A stretch of 37,696 nucleotides of DNA from Methanothrix harundinacea (GTDB taxonomy: Archaea; Halobacteriota; Methanosarcinia; Methanotrichales; Methanotrichaceae): positions 1 to 37,696 of the forward strand of contig DAXT01000019.1 in NCBI GenBank assembly GCA_002506535.1. The letters run 5' to 3'. How positions within the stretch are numbered: position 1 is the stretch's first letter; every line of letters starts with the position of its first letter. Below the pieces are notes generated by a model. That model was not told the origin of the DNA. It searched no databases and saw only the letters and a program-made list of their open reading frames with translations. This document shows, piece by piece, positions 16,254 to 23,782 of this stretch. The translations under genes and the position numbers were made by a program.

Positions 16254-17266
16254 GGCCCGTCACCCCGGCGGGGATATGCTTCAGATCTCCCATGCTCCTC
16301 CCCATCCTCCTCCCCATGCTCCTCACCGGAGCCGATCCCTTCGATCCCCGCCCCCATCATCTCTTCATCGACGAGCCGGAGGTTCTCGGCGTAGGTCGAT
16401 GCCATCGGTCCCCCGGCCCCCTGGAGGGCGACGGATATCTCGACCGCCCTCTCGAAGGAGGCCCTCGCTCCGGAGAGGTCTCCCATCTCCCAGAGGACGA
16501 AGGCGAGGTTGTTGGAGGCGGTGGCCAACATCGGGTCGCTGAGGCCTGGGGAGGCCTCGCATATCTCGATCGCCCTCTCGAAGCAGCCTCTCGCCCCGGC
16601 GAGGTCTCCCATCTCCCGGAGGACGCCGCCGAGGTTGTTGACGTCGGCGGCGAGGTTGGGGTGATGGGGGCCGAAGGCCCTCTCGTCGATATCGATCGCC
16701 CTCTCAAAAGAGGCCTTCGCCTCCTGTAGCTCCCCCATCTCCTGGAGGACGAGCCCGAGGTTGTTGACGTTTGTAGCGACGTTGGGATGGTGGTGGCCCC
16801 GGGCGGCCTCTTCGATAGAAAGGGCCCTCTCGAAGGAGCCTCTCGCCCCCGGGAGGTCCCCCTCGTCCCAGAGGACGAGCCCGAGGTTGTTGAGGTATGC
16901 TGCGACCACAGGATGGTCGGGGCCGTACGCCCCCTCGCCTATCGAGAGCGCCCTCTCAAAGGAGCCTCTCGCCCCCGCCGAGTCGCCGGAGTCCCGGAGG
17001 GCGAGCCCCATATTGTTGACGACGACGGCGACGTTGGGGTGGTGGGGGCCCCAGGCCCTCTCGGCAATATCCAGAGATCTCTCAAAGGAGGCGATAGCCC
17101 CCGAAAGGTCCCCCGAGGCGTAGAGGGCGAGCCCCCGGCGGTTCAGCTCCGCCGCCTGCGCAGGATCGGCATCGACGGGGGATGGATCGAACGCCGCGGC
17201 CGTCTGGAGGGCGAGAAACGCGAAGATGGCCGTGATCGAAAGGGGAGAGAGGAGTCTACGTATCAT
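16250..17266 (-). CDS. Secreted tetratricopeptide-repeat protein (kinesin-light-chain-type repeats)
   Basis: A 338-residue protein with a signal peptide (MIRRLLSPLSITAIFAFLAL, then QTAAA) and six consecutive 42-residue TPR units (about 39-290). Each unit carries the pattern NNLGLVLxExGDLxGARxSFERALxI followed by a GPxHPNVAxxV turn, the TPR_10/TPR_12 type. The repeats are also visible in the DNA as a 126-bp period. The C-terminal tail (about 291-338) is polar, with EEHGEEDGEEHG. TPR arrays bind peptides or partner proteins; here it would act outside the membrane. ATG 17266 is followed by a four-base overlap with the CoA-binding gene at the far end. Partner unknown. Confidence 0.85.
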   Translation of the reverse strand: MIRRLLSPLSITAIFAFLALQTAAAFDPSPVDADPAQAAELNRRGLALYASGDLSGAIASFERSLDIAERAWGPHHPNVAVVVNNMGLALRDSGDSAGARGSFERALSIGEGAYGPDHPVVAAYLNNLGLVLWDEGDLPGARGSFERALSIEEAARGHHHPNVATNVNNLGLVLQEMGELQEAKASFERAIDIDERAFGPHHPNLAADVNNLGGVLREMGDLAGARGCFERAIEICEASPGLSDPMLATASNNLAFVLWEMGDLSGARASFERAVEISVALQGAGGPMASTYAENLRLVDEEMMGAGIEGIGSGEEHGEEDGEEHGRSEAYPRRGDGP

Positions 17267-17383
17267 TGAATCAGATCCAATTTATACCTTGGTTTCGATA
17301 TAAAATTTTCGGCGAGGATCTCCTGGACCGCCCCACCGGGCGTCCCCTCTCCCGGCGGAGAGATCTTCATCCTCGAAGAGTCC

Positions 17384-18343
17384 TCAGAGCCCCGCCGGCC
17401 TCTTCCCACCGCCCCGGGTCCCGAAGGCGTAGTACCGGCTCTGGTCGATGAGGTCGGCGAGGGCGTCCTCCGTCGCCCCCTCACCCCCCCACCTCTGGGG
17501 GCCCAGGATCGTGGCGATCTCCTCCAGGGTCGGGGTCTCGGCCTCACACTCGGATATGATCCGGGCGATGAGGGCGATGAGGGGGTCGGCGGAGGCGCCG
17601 GTGGTGAGGAGGATGAGGAGGACTTCCCCGTGGGTGAGGTGGTACTCCTTCGCCATCTTCGAGAGGGCGGTGAGGGCCGAGACGGAGATCGCCCGAACCC
17701 GACCCTCCTCGTCCCCCAGAGCTACCGCATCCTCGATCCGGAGGATCTCGGAATCGAGGGCGACGAGAAGGCCGATGGTGCTCGTCCCATCCTCTTGCTC
17801 CTGTTCCTCCTCCTCCTCCCCCTCTTCCTTTTCTTCCTCTTCTTCCTCCCCCTCTTCCTTCTCTTGCTTCTCTTCCTCCTTTTCCCCCACCTCTTCCATG
17901 CCGCCGGTCAGGTCCGCCCCCAGCCCGGCTGCAGCCTTCCGATCCGGTCCACCGCAGCCGGTTGCGGCTGCCTCAGCCTCAGCCGCCGGAGGGGCCGGGG
18001 ATATTTGAGGGAGACCCTCGATCCTCTCGACTATCGCGGCCAGGTCCGCCGCCTCCCCCTCGCCGATGATCTCCAGGAGAAAGCTCACCCCCGAGGGGGA
18101 GGACCAGCGCCCGCCCTCCCCGAACCCCACATCAAAGCCGAGGGGAAGGCCGAGGCTGACGACGAGGTCCTCCAGGGCGGATCGGAGCTCCTGCCCCTTT
18201 CCCTTCAGGGCCGAGGCGAGAAGCTCCCTGACGGCGTCGGGGTCCTTCGCCGTCTGGAGGAGGAATCTGCGGAACCTCTCCCTTGACCCCTCCTCCGAGA
18301 GGTCGCCGGCGAGGGCGAGGATCTGGTCGAGATCGATCTTCAT
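17384..18343 (-). CDS. Unrecognised protein with Glu-rich linker between two helical domains
   Basis: I do not recognise this 319-residue protein. It has an N-terminal domain (about 1-115, helical, with FRRFLLQTAKDPDAVRELL and GVSFLLEIIGEGEAADLAAI), a low-complexity Ala/Pro stretch, then an extremely acidic segment (about 149-185, mostly Glu with interspersed Lys and Gln). A C-terminal helical domain (about 186-319) contains LLVALDSEILRIEDAVALGD, SKMAKEYHLTHGEVLLILL and TPTLEEIATILGPQRWGG. No signal peptide or membrane segment, so it is cytoplasmic. A TATA element about 27 bases upstream predicts a leaderless mRNA starting at ATG 18343. The acidic linker resembles flexible linkers in nucleic-acid- or histone-binding proteins, but that is only a resemblance. 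Confidence 0.6.
   Translation of the reverse strand: MKIDLDQILALAGDLSEEGSRERFRRFLLQTAKDPDAVRELLASALKGKGQELRSALEDLVVSLGLPLGFDVGFGEGGRWSSPSGVSFLLEIIGEGEAADLAAIVERIEGLPQISPAPPAAEAEAAATGCGGPDRKAAAGLGADLTGGMEEVGEKEEEKQEKEEGEEEEEEKEEGEEEEEQEQEDGTSTIGLLVALDSEILRIEDAVALGDEEGRVRAISVSALTALSKMAKEYHLTHGEVLLILLTTGASADPLIALIARIISECEAETPTLEEIATILGPQRWGGEGATEDALADLIDQSRYYAFGTRGGGKRPAGL
17786..17899. repeat. Low-complexity Glu/Lys-coding tract
   Basis: A purine/pyrimidine-biased run in which the plus strand is nearly all C and T with short CTTCCTC-type units, encoding the acidic linker on the minus strand. Such tracts vary in length by slippage, so unit number may differ between strains. Confidence 0.7.
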
Positions 18344-18770
18344 CGGTGGAGGTTATCGAGGCGGGTTTAGATATAGCTATCCGCGAGCCGCCAGGATGAA
18401 ATCCACTCGCCTGAAATCGGGATAGATAAAACCCGCCTCTCGATCACCCATCTTCAGCATATCTGGCGGCGACGTTTACATTCACGGCTATATCTGCCTC
18501 ACCACCGTCCCGCTGATCGCAAGGAAGAAGAGGATCGAGAAGAGCGCCCCAAGGACCCTCTCGAAGGAGAGTACTCCTCGGGATGAACTGGTATTGAAGC
18601 TATAAAAAGATTCACAGTTCATGATATCAATTCCGGTTTTTATTCGGTATCTGGTGGGGGGGAGGAATCCATAATTCGCCATCAATCGAGGAGAGCATCC
18701 GAAGCTCTTCAAAAGAGCGCCAAATTAAATACCGGATCTGATCCTTAATACAGCTAAAAGAGGTACCAAT
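18344..18770. promoter_or_regulatory. 427-bp intergenic region with divergent promoters
   Basis: Between the acidic-linker gene (minus) and the PPC-repeat gene (plus). On the minus strand a TATA-like element (18366-18380) serves the first. On the plus strand CAAATTAAATACC (18720-18732) lies about 40 bases before ATG 18771, followed by AGAGGT as ribosome site. The middle has a third AT-rich element, CTATAAAAAG (about 18600-18609), readable as a TATA box on either strand, and one small minus-strand frame described separately. No RNA gene recognised. Confidence 0.5.
18488..18622 (-). CDS. Possible small single-pass membrane protein
   Basis: A 44-codon minus-strand frame from ATG 18622. The C-terminal half has GC-rich codon use like true genes here and encodes one hydrophobic segment (VLGALFSILFFLAISGTVV). 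The N-terminal half is AT-rich with no ribosome site, and the start is not supported by a promoter at the right distance; a minus-strand TATA-like element lies at about 18600-18609, inside the frame. It may be a real small protein with a misplaced start, a remnant, or chance. Confidence 0.25.
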   Translation of the reverse strand: MNCESFYSFNTSSSRGVLSFERVLGALFSILFFLAISGTVVRQI

Positions 18771-19955
18771 ATGAGAAGAAAATTGAGCGGAAAGAGCAGA
18801 AGAATTTTCACAACGCTGGTCGCATCTCTTGCGATCCTCCTCGCGGCGCCCGGGTCGGTCCTCGCCGGAGGGGCGGAGCCGGACGACTCCGCCGCCGGGG
18901 CGACGGCCCTCGGGACTGTGGGGGCCGAAGGAGAGACGGTCTCTCATGCTTCAAACCTCGGATATCCAGGCGACATCGACTGGTTCAGCTTCAGCGTCGA
19001 GGATCCAGCCGGCGAGATCGTCGTCTTCTCCGACCCGACGAAGAAGCTGCGCCTCGTCGTCTACGATGAAAAGCTGGAGTACATCGACTCCGCCGTCGGC
19101 CTCCTCTTTCTGAAGGCAGAGGCCGGCGACTACTTCCTCCGGGTCGATTCCCTCGATCTGGAGGTGGGAGACTACTCCATCGCCCTCGGAAGCGTCATCG
19201 AGGCGGAGCCCAACGACTGCATCGCCGACGGAAACGACCTGGGGCTCCTGGCCGAGATGACCGTCGTCTCCGGATCCATCGAGCCGATGGGCGACACCGA
19301 CTATTTCCTCTTTGAGGTCGGTCCGCAGATGGAGGGGTACGCCACCATAACCGCCGTCGCGACGCCTGGGATCGAGGACGACTTTGATGACGGCGATCTT
19401 TACAGCCTCTGGGAGGTTGAAGAGACGATCTCCCTCGTCCTCTATGCCTTCGATGAAGAGGAGGGATACCGGCCGATCGACCACGCCGACGGCGATATCG
19501 AGGCGGACCTCAAAGCCGGCAGATACGCCCTCCGGGCGGAGTCCGAAAGCCTGGAGCCGATCTCAGGATACATCCTCGCCATATCCTTCCCCGACATCGA
19601 ATGCGACGATGAGCCGAACGACTCCCCCGAGGAGGCCCTGGATATCGGCGTCCTGACCTCAGGGGTCGAGTTGACCATATCCGGCTGCATACTTCCCGGA
19701 GGCGACGTCGACTACTACGCCGTCGTCGTCGAGGAGCCCCTGGATCTGGTCATCGAGACCTCCGGCAGCGGAGACGGCGACTCGATCCTCAGCCTCTACG
19801 ATGGCCAGAAAGAGGAGATCGCAAGAGACGACGACGGCGGGGAGGGGACCTGGTCCAGGATCGCTGAGCTGCTGGAGCCGGGTACCTACTATCTCAAGGT
19901 CGAGGCCTACGGAGGAGGCACCTTCATCTACGATCTCTCGGTGGCGCAAGCTTAA
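18771..19955 (+). CDS. Secreted protein with three PPC-like (pre-peptidase C-terminal) domains
   Basis: A 394-residue exported protein. It has a signal peptide (basic MRRKLSGKSRRIF, then a hydrophobic core ending near SVLAGG). Three beta-sandwich units of the bacterial pre-peptidase C-terminal type follow, each opening with an EPDDS/EPNDC/EPNDS motif and containing G-D-x-D-x-F/Y (GDIDWFSFSVED, GDTDYFLFEVG, GDVDYYAVVVEE) and closing with G-x-Y-x-L-x-V (GDYFLRVDS, GRYALRAES, GTYYLKVEA). The acidic side chains suggest calcium binding. No protease or other catalytic domain is attached, so it is probably a surface or sheath-associated structural or adhesive protein. ATG 18771 has AGAGGT upstream and a TATA box at about 18720-18732. 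Monocistronic, with a T-run at 20143-20149 behind it. Confidence 0.82.
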   Translation: MRRKLSGKSRRIFTTLVASLAILLAAPGSVLAGGAEPDDSAAGATALGTVGAEGETVSHASNLGYPGDIDWFSFSVEDPAGEIVVFSDPTKKLRLVVYDEKLEYIDSAVGLLFLKAEAGDYFLRVDSLDLEVGDYSIALGSVIEAEPNDCIADGNDLGLLAEMTVVSGSIEPMGDTDYFLFEVGPQMEGYATITAVATPGIEDDFDDGDLYSLWEVEETISLVLYAFDEEEGYRPIDHADGDIEADLKAGRYALRAESESLEPISGYILAISFPDIECDDEPNDSPEEALDIGVLTSGVELTISGCILPGGDVDYYAVVVEEPLDLVIETSGSGDGDSILSLYDGQKEEIARDDDGGEGTWSRIAELLEPGTYYLKVEAYGGGTFIYDLSVAQA

Positions 19956-20142
19956 GGCGAGTCCAGAGAGCCGGAAGGAAGCTGAATATCCGAAGATGGA
20001 AGGATAGTACGGAAGAGGGATGCGGCGAAGAAGGCCGTAACGCTCTGAAGCCGTCGGCCGAGGGGGGGCGGACCGCGCCCATAATTTCCGCCGCCCTCCG
20101 CCCCCCTTTTGTTCCCCCCCGTCTCTCCCTCCGGCCCCCACC

Positions 20143-20149
20143 TTTTTTT
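20143..20149 (+). terminator. Oligo-T terminator between convergent genes
   Basis: A run of seven T on the plus strand after a C-rich stretch, in the 205-bp gap between the PPC gene and the convergent membrane-protein gene. Archaeal RNA polymerase terminates at such T-runs without needing a hairpin. Confidence 0.35.
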
Positions 20150-20160
20150 CCGCCTCATCC

Positions 20161-21327
20161 TCACCAGAAGACCATCACACCGAAGGCGACGGAGAGCATG
20201 ATCAGGTTTCGAAGCCCTGTGGAGCAGATCACAAGCTGCGTCCCTATCCGCGGGCCGAAGATCCCGGCGTGGGAGGGGATCAGCCACCTGGCGGCCCAGG
20301 CGGCGCTGGTGATGACGTTTCCGATCATCAGGGTTACGACGACCTCCTTGCTTGAGAGCTCCCCCGCCGCCAGAAGGCCGCCGGCGACGGTGTAGGCGGC
20401 GATGTACCCCCCGAACTGGGCGGCTATGATCCCGAGCCCCGCCGCCGGGATGGGGAGGTATCCTCTGATCCCGCTGAGGTGGAGGGCGAGGAGGTCGAAG
20501 GCCCCGACCTGGATGAGGACCGATACCAGGAACATGATCGCCGTCGTCATCTTGACGACCCTCACCACCTTGGGCCTCGCGGCCCGCCAGCTCCTCTTCA
20601 GCGCCACTTTCATCGGCGGCCGATCCCCCCTTCCGGCCCCGGACCTGCGACGGACGGAGGCGAGGGAGGCGGGGGCTTCTCGGGTCCTCTCTCCTGCGGC
20701 CTGCTCCGGGGCCTCCCTCGGATCCTCCCCTGCGGCTACCCTCAAATCATCTCCTGCAGCTTCCCCTAAATCCTCTCCTGCGGCTTCCCCTGAATCCTCT
20801 CCTGCGGCTTCCCCCGAATCCTCTCCTGCGGCTTCCCCCGAATCCTCTCCTGGTGAGCTTCTCCTATCTCCGTCCAGGAGGCGGCGGCCCGCCACCATCA
20901 CCACGGCGGTCTTCAGGAGCCCCACCAGCATCAGAAGGCCGAAGTAGACGAGGCCGGTGAATCCCAGGAGGGGTATCAGGACCGGGAGGAGGGACCTCCA
21001 GTGCATGGTGGTGGCGGGGAAGGAGTTGACGAGGGAGGCGACGAAGAGCTCCCTCTTTTCGATGATCCGGTCTCTATAGAAGCCGGCGAGCATCGAGTTC
21101 GCGGACGCCGCCGAGAAGAAGGCCATCATGAAGCTCGCCCCTGCGGCGTCGCTGAGGTGAGAGAACCTGGTTATGGGCCTAGCGATGAAGGCGATCCTCT
21201 CGGCCGCGTCGTAGACCATGATCAGCTCCGCCAGGACGAGGCCCAGGACTATCGGCGGCAGGGACTTGGAGAGGATGGCGAAGGATGTGGCTGTCGATTC
21301 GATGAGGATCCCCGTGATATCCGTCAT
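20161..21327 (-). CDS. Nucleoside-recognition (Gate) domain membrane protein
   Basis: A 388-residue integral membrane protein with two Gate/nucleoside-recognition modules separated by a hydrophilic loop. The N-terminal half has helices around LPPIVLGLVLAELIMVYDAA and FMMAFFSAASANSMLAGFY, with the family's polar SAxSANSM segment. The C-terminal half mirrors it with IIAAQFGGYIAAYTVAGGLL and VVVTLMIGNVITSAAWAARW. This family includes nucleoside transporters and SpmA/SpmB-like proteins; the substrate cannot be assigned. The cytoplasmic loop holds a repetitive GEDSGEAA octapeptide array. Start is ATG 21327; divergent from the 3-dehydroquinate synthase gene. Confidence 0.8.
   Translation of the reverse strand: MTDITGILIESTATSFAILSKSLPPIVLGLVLAELIMVYDAAERIAFIARPITRFSHLSDAAGASFMMAFFSAASANSMLAGFYRDRIIEKRELFVASLVNSFPATTMHWRSLLPVLIPLLGFTGLVYFGLLMLVGLLKTAVVMVAGRRLLDGDRRSSPGEDSGEAAGEDSGEAAGEDSGEAAGEDLGEAAGDDLRVAAGEDPREAPEQAAGERTREAPASLASVRRRSGAGRGDRPPMKVALKRSWRAARPKVVRVVKMTTAIMFLVSVLIQVGAFDLLALHLSGIRGYLPIPAAGLGIIAAQFGGYIAAYTVAGGLLAAGELSSKEVVVTLMIGNVITSAAWAARWLIPSHAGIFGPRIGTQLVICSTGLRNLIMLSVAFGVMVFW
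20713..20851. repeat. 24-bp tandem repeat (about 5-6 units) inside the Gate-domain gene
   Basis: On the plus strand units of the form TCTCCTGCGGCTTCCCCCGAA plus TCC recur every 24 bases. The copies at the high-coordinate end are nearly identical, and those towards 20713 are progressively diverged. Translated on the minus strand they give three exact GEDSGEAA octapeptides, then GEDLGEAA, GDDLRVAA and GEDPREAP. This pattern fits recent slippage expansion at one end. It lengthens a hydrophilic loop between the two membrane halves. Confidence 0.9.
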
Positions 21328-21466
21328 TGTGCTCCATCATCGACGGGACCAATTATAAGTAATACGGATGAATCGACGATTCATAACCTCTCTCCGGGGG
21401 ATCGGGATGATGGGGATGGGCAGGTCTCCAAAAGAAATTAGTAACCATAGCCCCCCTCCCGTCACC

Positions 21467-22591
21467 ATGAAAGAGAAGTGGCTCATGGCCATCGGGGGCT
21501 CCTGGGATGAGATCAAGCCGCGGATCACCACCGCCCTCGAGTCCGGGTTCGACTGCGTTGTGGTAAGGCAGGAAGACGTCGAGCGGGTCAGAAGGCTCGG
21601 GGATATAAAGGTGGCGTCCTTCGGAAACGAGCGGGGCGAGGAGGACATCCTGATAATAGGCCGCGGCGGCGAAGGGAACGGCTCGGCGCCCCTGCCGGAG
21701 GACTTCGGCTCGTCCCTGGACATAAGCCTCGCCAGGGCGGCGGAGGGAACGGTGGCCGGCTACGTCGAGATCAGGGGGAAGAGGTACGAGGAGTTCGCGG
21801 TGGAGCTGGGAAAGAACGTCGATTACCTCGTTGTCGTCGGCAAAGACTGGAAGGTGATCCCCCTGGAGAATATGATCGCAGGCCTCCAGGGCGAGGAGGT
21901 CAAGATCATCAGCGGGGTCAAGACCGCCGAGGAGGCGGAGGTGGACCTTGCGACCCTGGAGAAGGGGGCCGACGGGGTCCTCCTCGATACCTCGGACCTC
22001 TCGGAGATAAAGAAGGTCCAGAAGGCGGTCGAGAAGGCGGGGATGGCGAGGCTCGACCTCGTCCCCGCAGAGATCACCCTCGTCAGGCCCGTCGGTATGG
22101 GGGACCGGGTCTGCGTCGATACCTGCACCATGATGCGCCCCGGAGAGGGGATGCTCATCGGCTCCCAGTCGAAGGCCGCCTTCCTCGTCCAGAGCGAGTC
22201 GGAGGAGAGCTCTTACGTCGCTGCCCGACCCTTCCGGGTGAACGCCGGGGCGGTCCACGCCTACGTCAAGGTCGGGGAGAAGACCCGCTACCTCTCGGAG
22301 CTCCAGGCCGGCGACGAGGTGACCATAGTCGACAAAGATGGCGGGACGGCGACGGCCATCGTCGGGAGGGTGAAGATAGAGAAGCGGCCTCTCATGCTCA
22401 TCGAGGCCGAGGCCGCCGGGGAGAAGATCTCCACCCTCCTGCAGAACGCAGAGACGATCAAGCTGGTGGGGGAGGACGGCGGCGCAAAGTCGGTGACGGA
22501 CCTGGCGGCCGGGGACAGGGTTCTCGTCCACATCGAGGGTAAGGCCCGCCACTTCGGGATGGAGATAGAGGAGAGCATCCTCGAGAGATGA
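21467..22591 (+). CDS. aroB': 3-dehydroquinate synthase II (archaeal type)
   Basis: Second enzyme of the archaeal shikimate entry, which makes 3-dehydroquinate from 2-amino-3,7-dideoxy-D-threo-hept-6-ulosonate in place of DAHP-dependent AroB. The 374-residue protein is full length and shows family stretches such as EYVEIRGK-like AGYVEIRGKRYEEFA, VVGKDWKVIPLENMIAGLQG, GADGVLLDTSDLSEI, GDRVCVDTCTMMRPGEGMLI and SYVAARPFRVNAGAVHAYV. I start at ATG 21467; the open frame continues 33 codons upstream, but that part is AT-rich and unlike the family. The next gene is the following pathway step. The symbol follows common archaeal usage. Confidence 0.94.
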   Translation: MKEKWLMAIGGSWDEIKPRITTALESGFDCVVVRQEDVERVRRLGDIKVASFGNERGEEDILIIGRGGEGNGSAPLPEDFGSSLDISLARAAEGTVAGYVEIRGKRYEEFAVELGKNVDYLVVVGKDWKVIPLENMIAGLQGEEVKIISGVKTAEEAEVDLATLEKGADGVLLDTSDLSEIKKVQKAVEKAGMARLDLVPAEITLVRPVGMGDRVCVDTCTMMRPGEGMLIGSQSKAAFLVQSESEESSYVAARPFRVNAGAVHAYVKVGEKTRYLSELQAGDEVTIVDKDGGTATAIVGRVKIEKRPLMLIEAEAAGEKISTLLQNAETIKLVGEDGGAKSVTDLAAGDRVLVHIEGKARHFGMEIEESILER

Positions 22592-22621
22592 TCTCTTAAG
22601 AACTTCAAAGGCGGTATCGAT

Positions 22622-23383
22622 ATGGTCAAGACGGCAGAGCCGGAGTTGGACTGCGGAGGAGAGAAGAGGTCGGTGGGCAGAAGGAGCGATAGGAGCCTCC
22701 TCTTCGACGGCCTGAAGATCGAGGCCCCAGCGGTGGTGGCGGTCCTGAGGGGACCTGCGGCCGAGCGGGACGCCTCGGCGGCGGAGGGGCTCGGGGCAGA
22801 CCTGGTTGAGGTGAGGCTCGACCTCGTCCCCGGCGACCCTATTGGGGTGATCAGAAAGGTCCGGGAGGCTACGCAACTTCCCATCATCGCCACCAACAGG
22901 ATGGCCGAGGAGGGGGGGGCCTTCCGGGGCGGTGAGAGCGAGAGGATAAAGATCCTGGCGGAGGCCTCGGCCTGGGCGGACCTGGTGGACGTGGAGCTTC
23001 AGGCAGAGGGTCGGGACCGTCTCATCGATATGGTGGGAAGGCCCCTGATAATCTCCTACCACGACTTCGAAGGGATGCCCAGCCTCGAAGGGACGAGGTC
23101 GATGGTGGCGGAGATCTTCGATGCCGGAGCCGATATCGCCAAGCTCGCCCTCACCCCCGCCACCCTGGAAGACTGCCTCGGCCTGCTGAAGCTCGTCCTG
23201 GAGACAGAGCGCCCCCTCTCTTTGATGGGGATGGGGGATCTGGGAAAGCACCTGCGGGCCGTCGCCCCGGTATACGGCTCGGTCCTCACCTACGGCCACA
23301 TGGGGACGGCTACAGCCCCCGGCCAGATCCCTGTTAAGGCTCTGAAAGAGCTCCTCGACGCCCTCTTGGCCGAAGGCCGTTGA
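22622..23383 (+). CDS. aroD: 3-dehydroquinate dehydratase, type I
   Basis: Converts 3-dehydroquinate to 3-dehydroshikimate through a Schiff base. Catalytic and substrate residues are all visible: EVRLD (63-67), the general base His147 in ISYHDF, Schiff-base Lys174 in IAKLA, and Q235 in APGQIPVKAL. The protein is 253 residues from ATG 22622. The family normally starts close to GLKIEAPAVVAVL, so the first 17 residues may be untranslated: GTG at 22673, with GAGG five bases upstream, is a good alternative start. It lies 30 bases after the 3-dehydroquinate synthase gene and is probably co-transcribed with it. Confidence 0.94.
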   Translation: MVKTAEPELDCGGEKRSVGRRSDRSLLFDGLKIEAPAVVAVLRGPAAERDASAAEGLGADLVEVRLDLVPGDPIGVIRKVREATQLPIIATNRMAEEGGAFRGGESERIKILAEASAWADLVDVELQAEGRDRLIDMVGRPLIISYHDFEGMPSLEGTRSMVAEIFDAGADIAKLALTPATLEDCLGLLKLVLETERPLSLMGMGDLGKHLRAVAPVYGSVLTYGHMGTATAPGQIPVKALKELLDALLAEGR

Positions 23384-23406
23384 TACATCCCCACCAACCG
23401 GCTCCT

Positions 23407-23430
23407 CCGACAGGTCGGTCCTTCCTTTTT
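23407..23430 (+). terminator. Hairpin and T-rich terminator after aroD
   Basis: Stem CCGAC (23407-23411), loop AG, stem GTCGG (23414-23418), then TCCTTCCTTTTT. It lies about 25-45 bases past the aroD stop. Confidence 0.45.
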
Positions 23431-23552
23431 ACTTACGCAGAGGCGTAGATGAGATCTCAAATCCCATCCAACCCTCTTACCCTTTAATGTAAAATATTTG
23501 CCCGAAATATGATCCTGGTTCTCACCAGTACATCAAGAATTTATCTCTCTAT

Positions 23553-23637
23553 TTTGTAAAATGATTGTTATGAATCAGATCTTCTCTCTCCTATCCATGA
23601 TAAAAAATCTGTCAATTCTTTGTAAGATGATTTGTAT
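23553..23637. repeat. Imperfect 19-bp direct repeat, candidate regulator sites
   Basis: TTTGTAAAATGATTGTTAT (23553-23571) and TTTGTAAGATGATTTGTAT (23619-23637) agree at 16 of 19 positions and lie 66 bases apart, about six helical turns, on the same DNA face. They sit 65-175 bases upstream of the cdhA TATA boxes. The spacing suits an activator or repressor binding cooperatively. No known factor is recognised. Confidence 0.45.
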
Positions 23638-23701
23638 CGATTTTCACTTTCATCGATATGTAAAGCCTTTTTCATCCTTTTGACTGGAAATATAAGAAGG
23701 A

Positions 23702-23734
23702 TTTATATGACACTTATCCCACAAGGTTTATATC
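23702..23734 (+). promoter_or_regulatory. Tandem TATA boxes of the cdhAB promoter
   Basis: TTTATATG (23702-23709) and TTTATATC (23727-23734), each preceded by an AAGG-like purine stretch that could serve as BRE. The second predicts a start near 23755-23758, giving a leader of about 25 bases with the ribosome site. The first would give a start near 23730. Confidence 0.55.
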
Positions 23735-23782
23735 AAGCAATTAACCCACTATAGCGCGCGGATATTATCAGAGAGAGGTGAG

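Larger units (their letters stand above)
23384..23782. promoter_or_regulatory. 400-bp AT-rich control region upstream of cdhA
   Basis: No gene is seen here. From left to right it holds a small hairpin plus T-run ending the aro genes (23407-23430), an AT-rich stretch with an imperfect direct repeat (23553-23571 and 23619-23637), two TATA boxes 25 bases apart (23702-23709 and 23727-23734), and a strong ribosome site GAGAGAGGTGAG just before the ATG. The length is unusual for this compact window and fits a highly expressed, regulated operon. Confidence 0.65.

Noticed and set aside
20713..20851. Possible CRISPR array from the 24-bp repeats
   Set aside because: Units abut without spacers and keep a coding frame for GEDSGEAA peptides, so this is an in-gene tandem repeat.
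21353..23299. 648-codon minus-strand frame spanning the two aro genes
   Set aside because: It crosses two well-recognised plus-strand enzymes and the gap between them; the translation is low-complexity shadow sequence.
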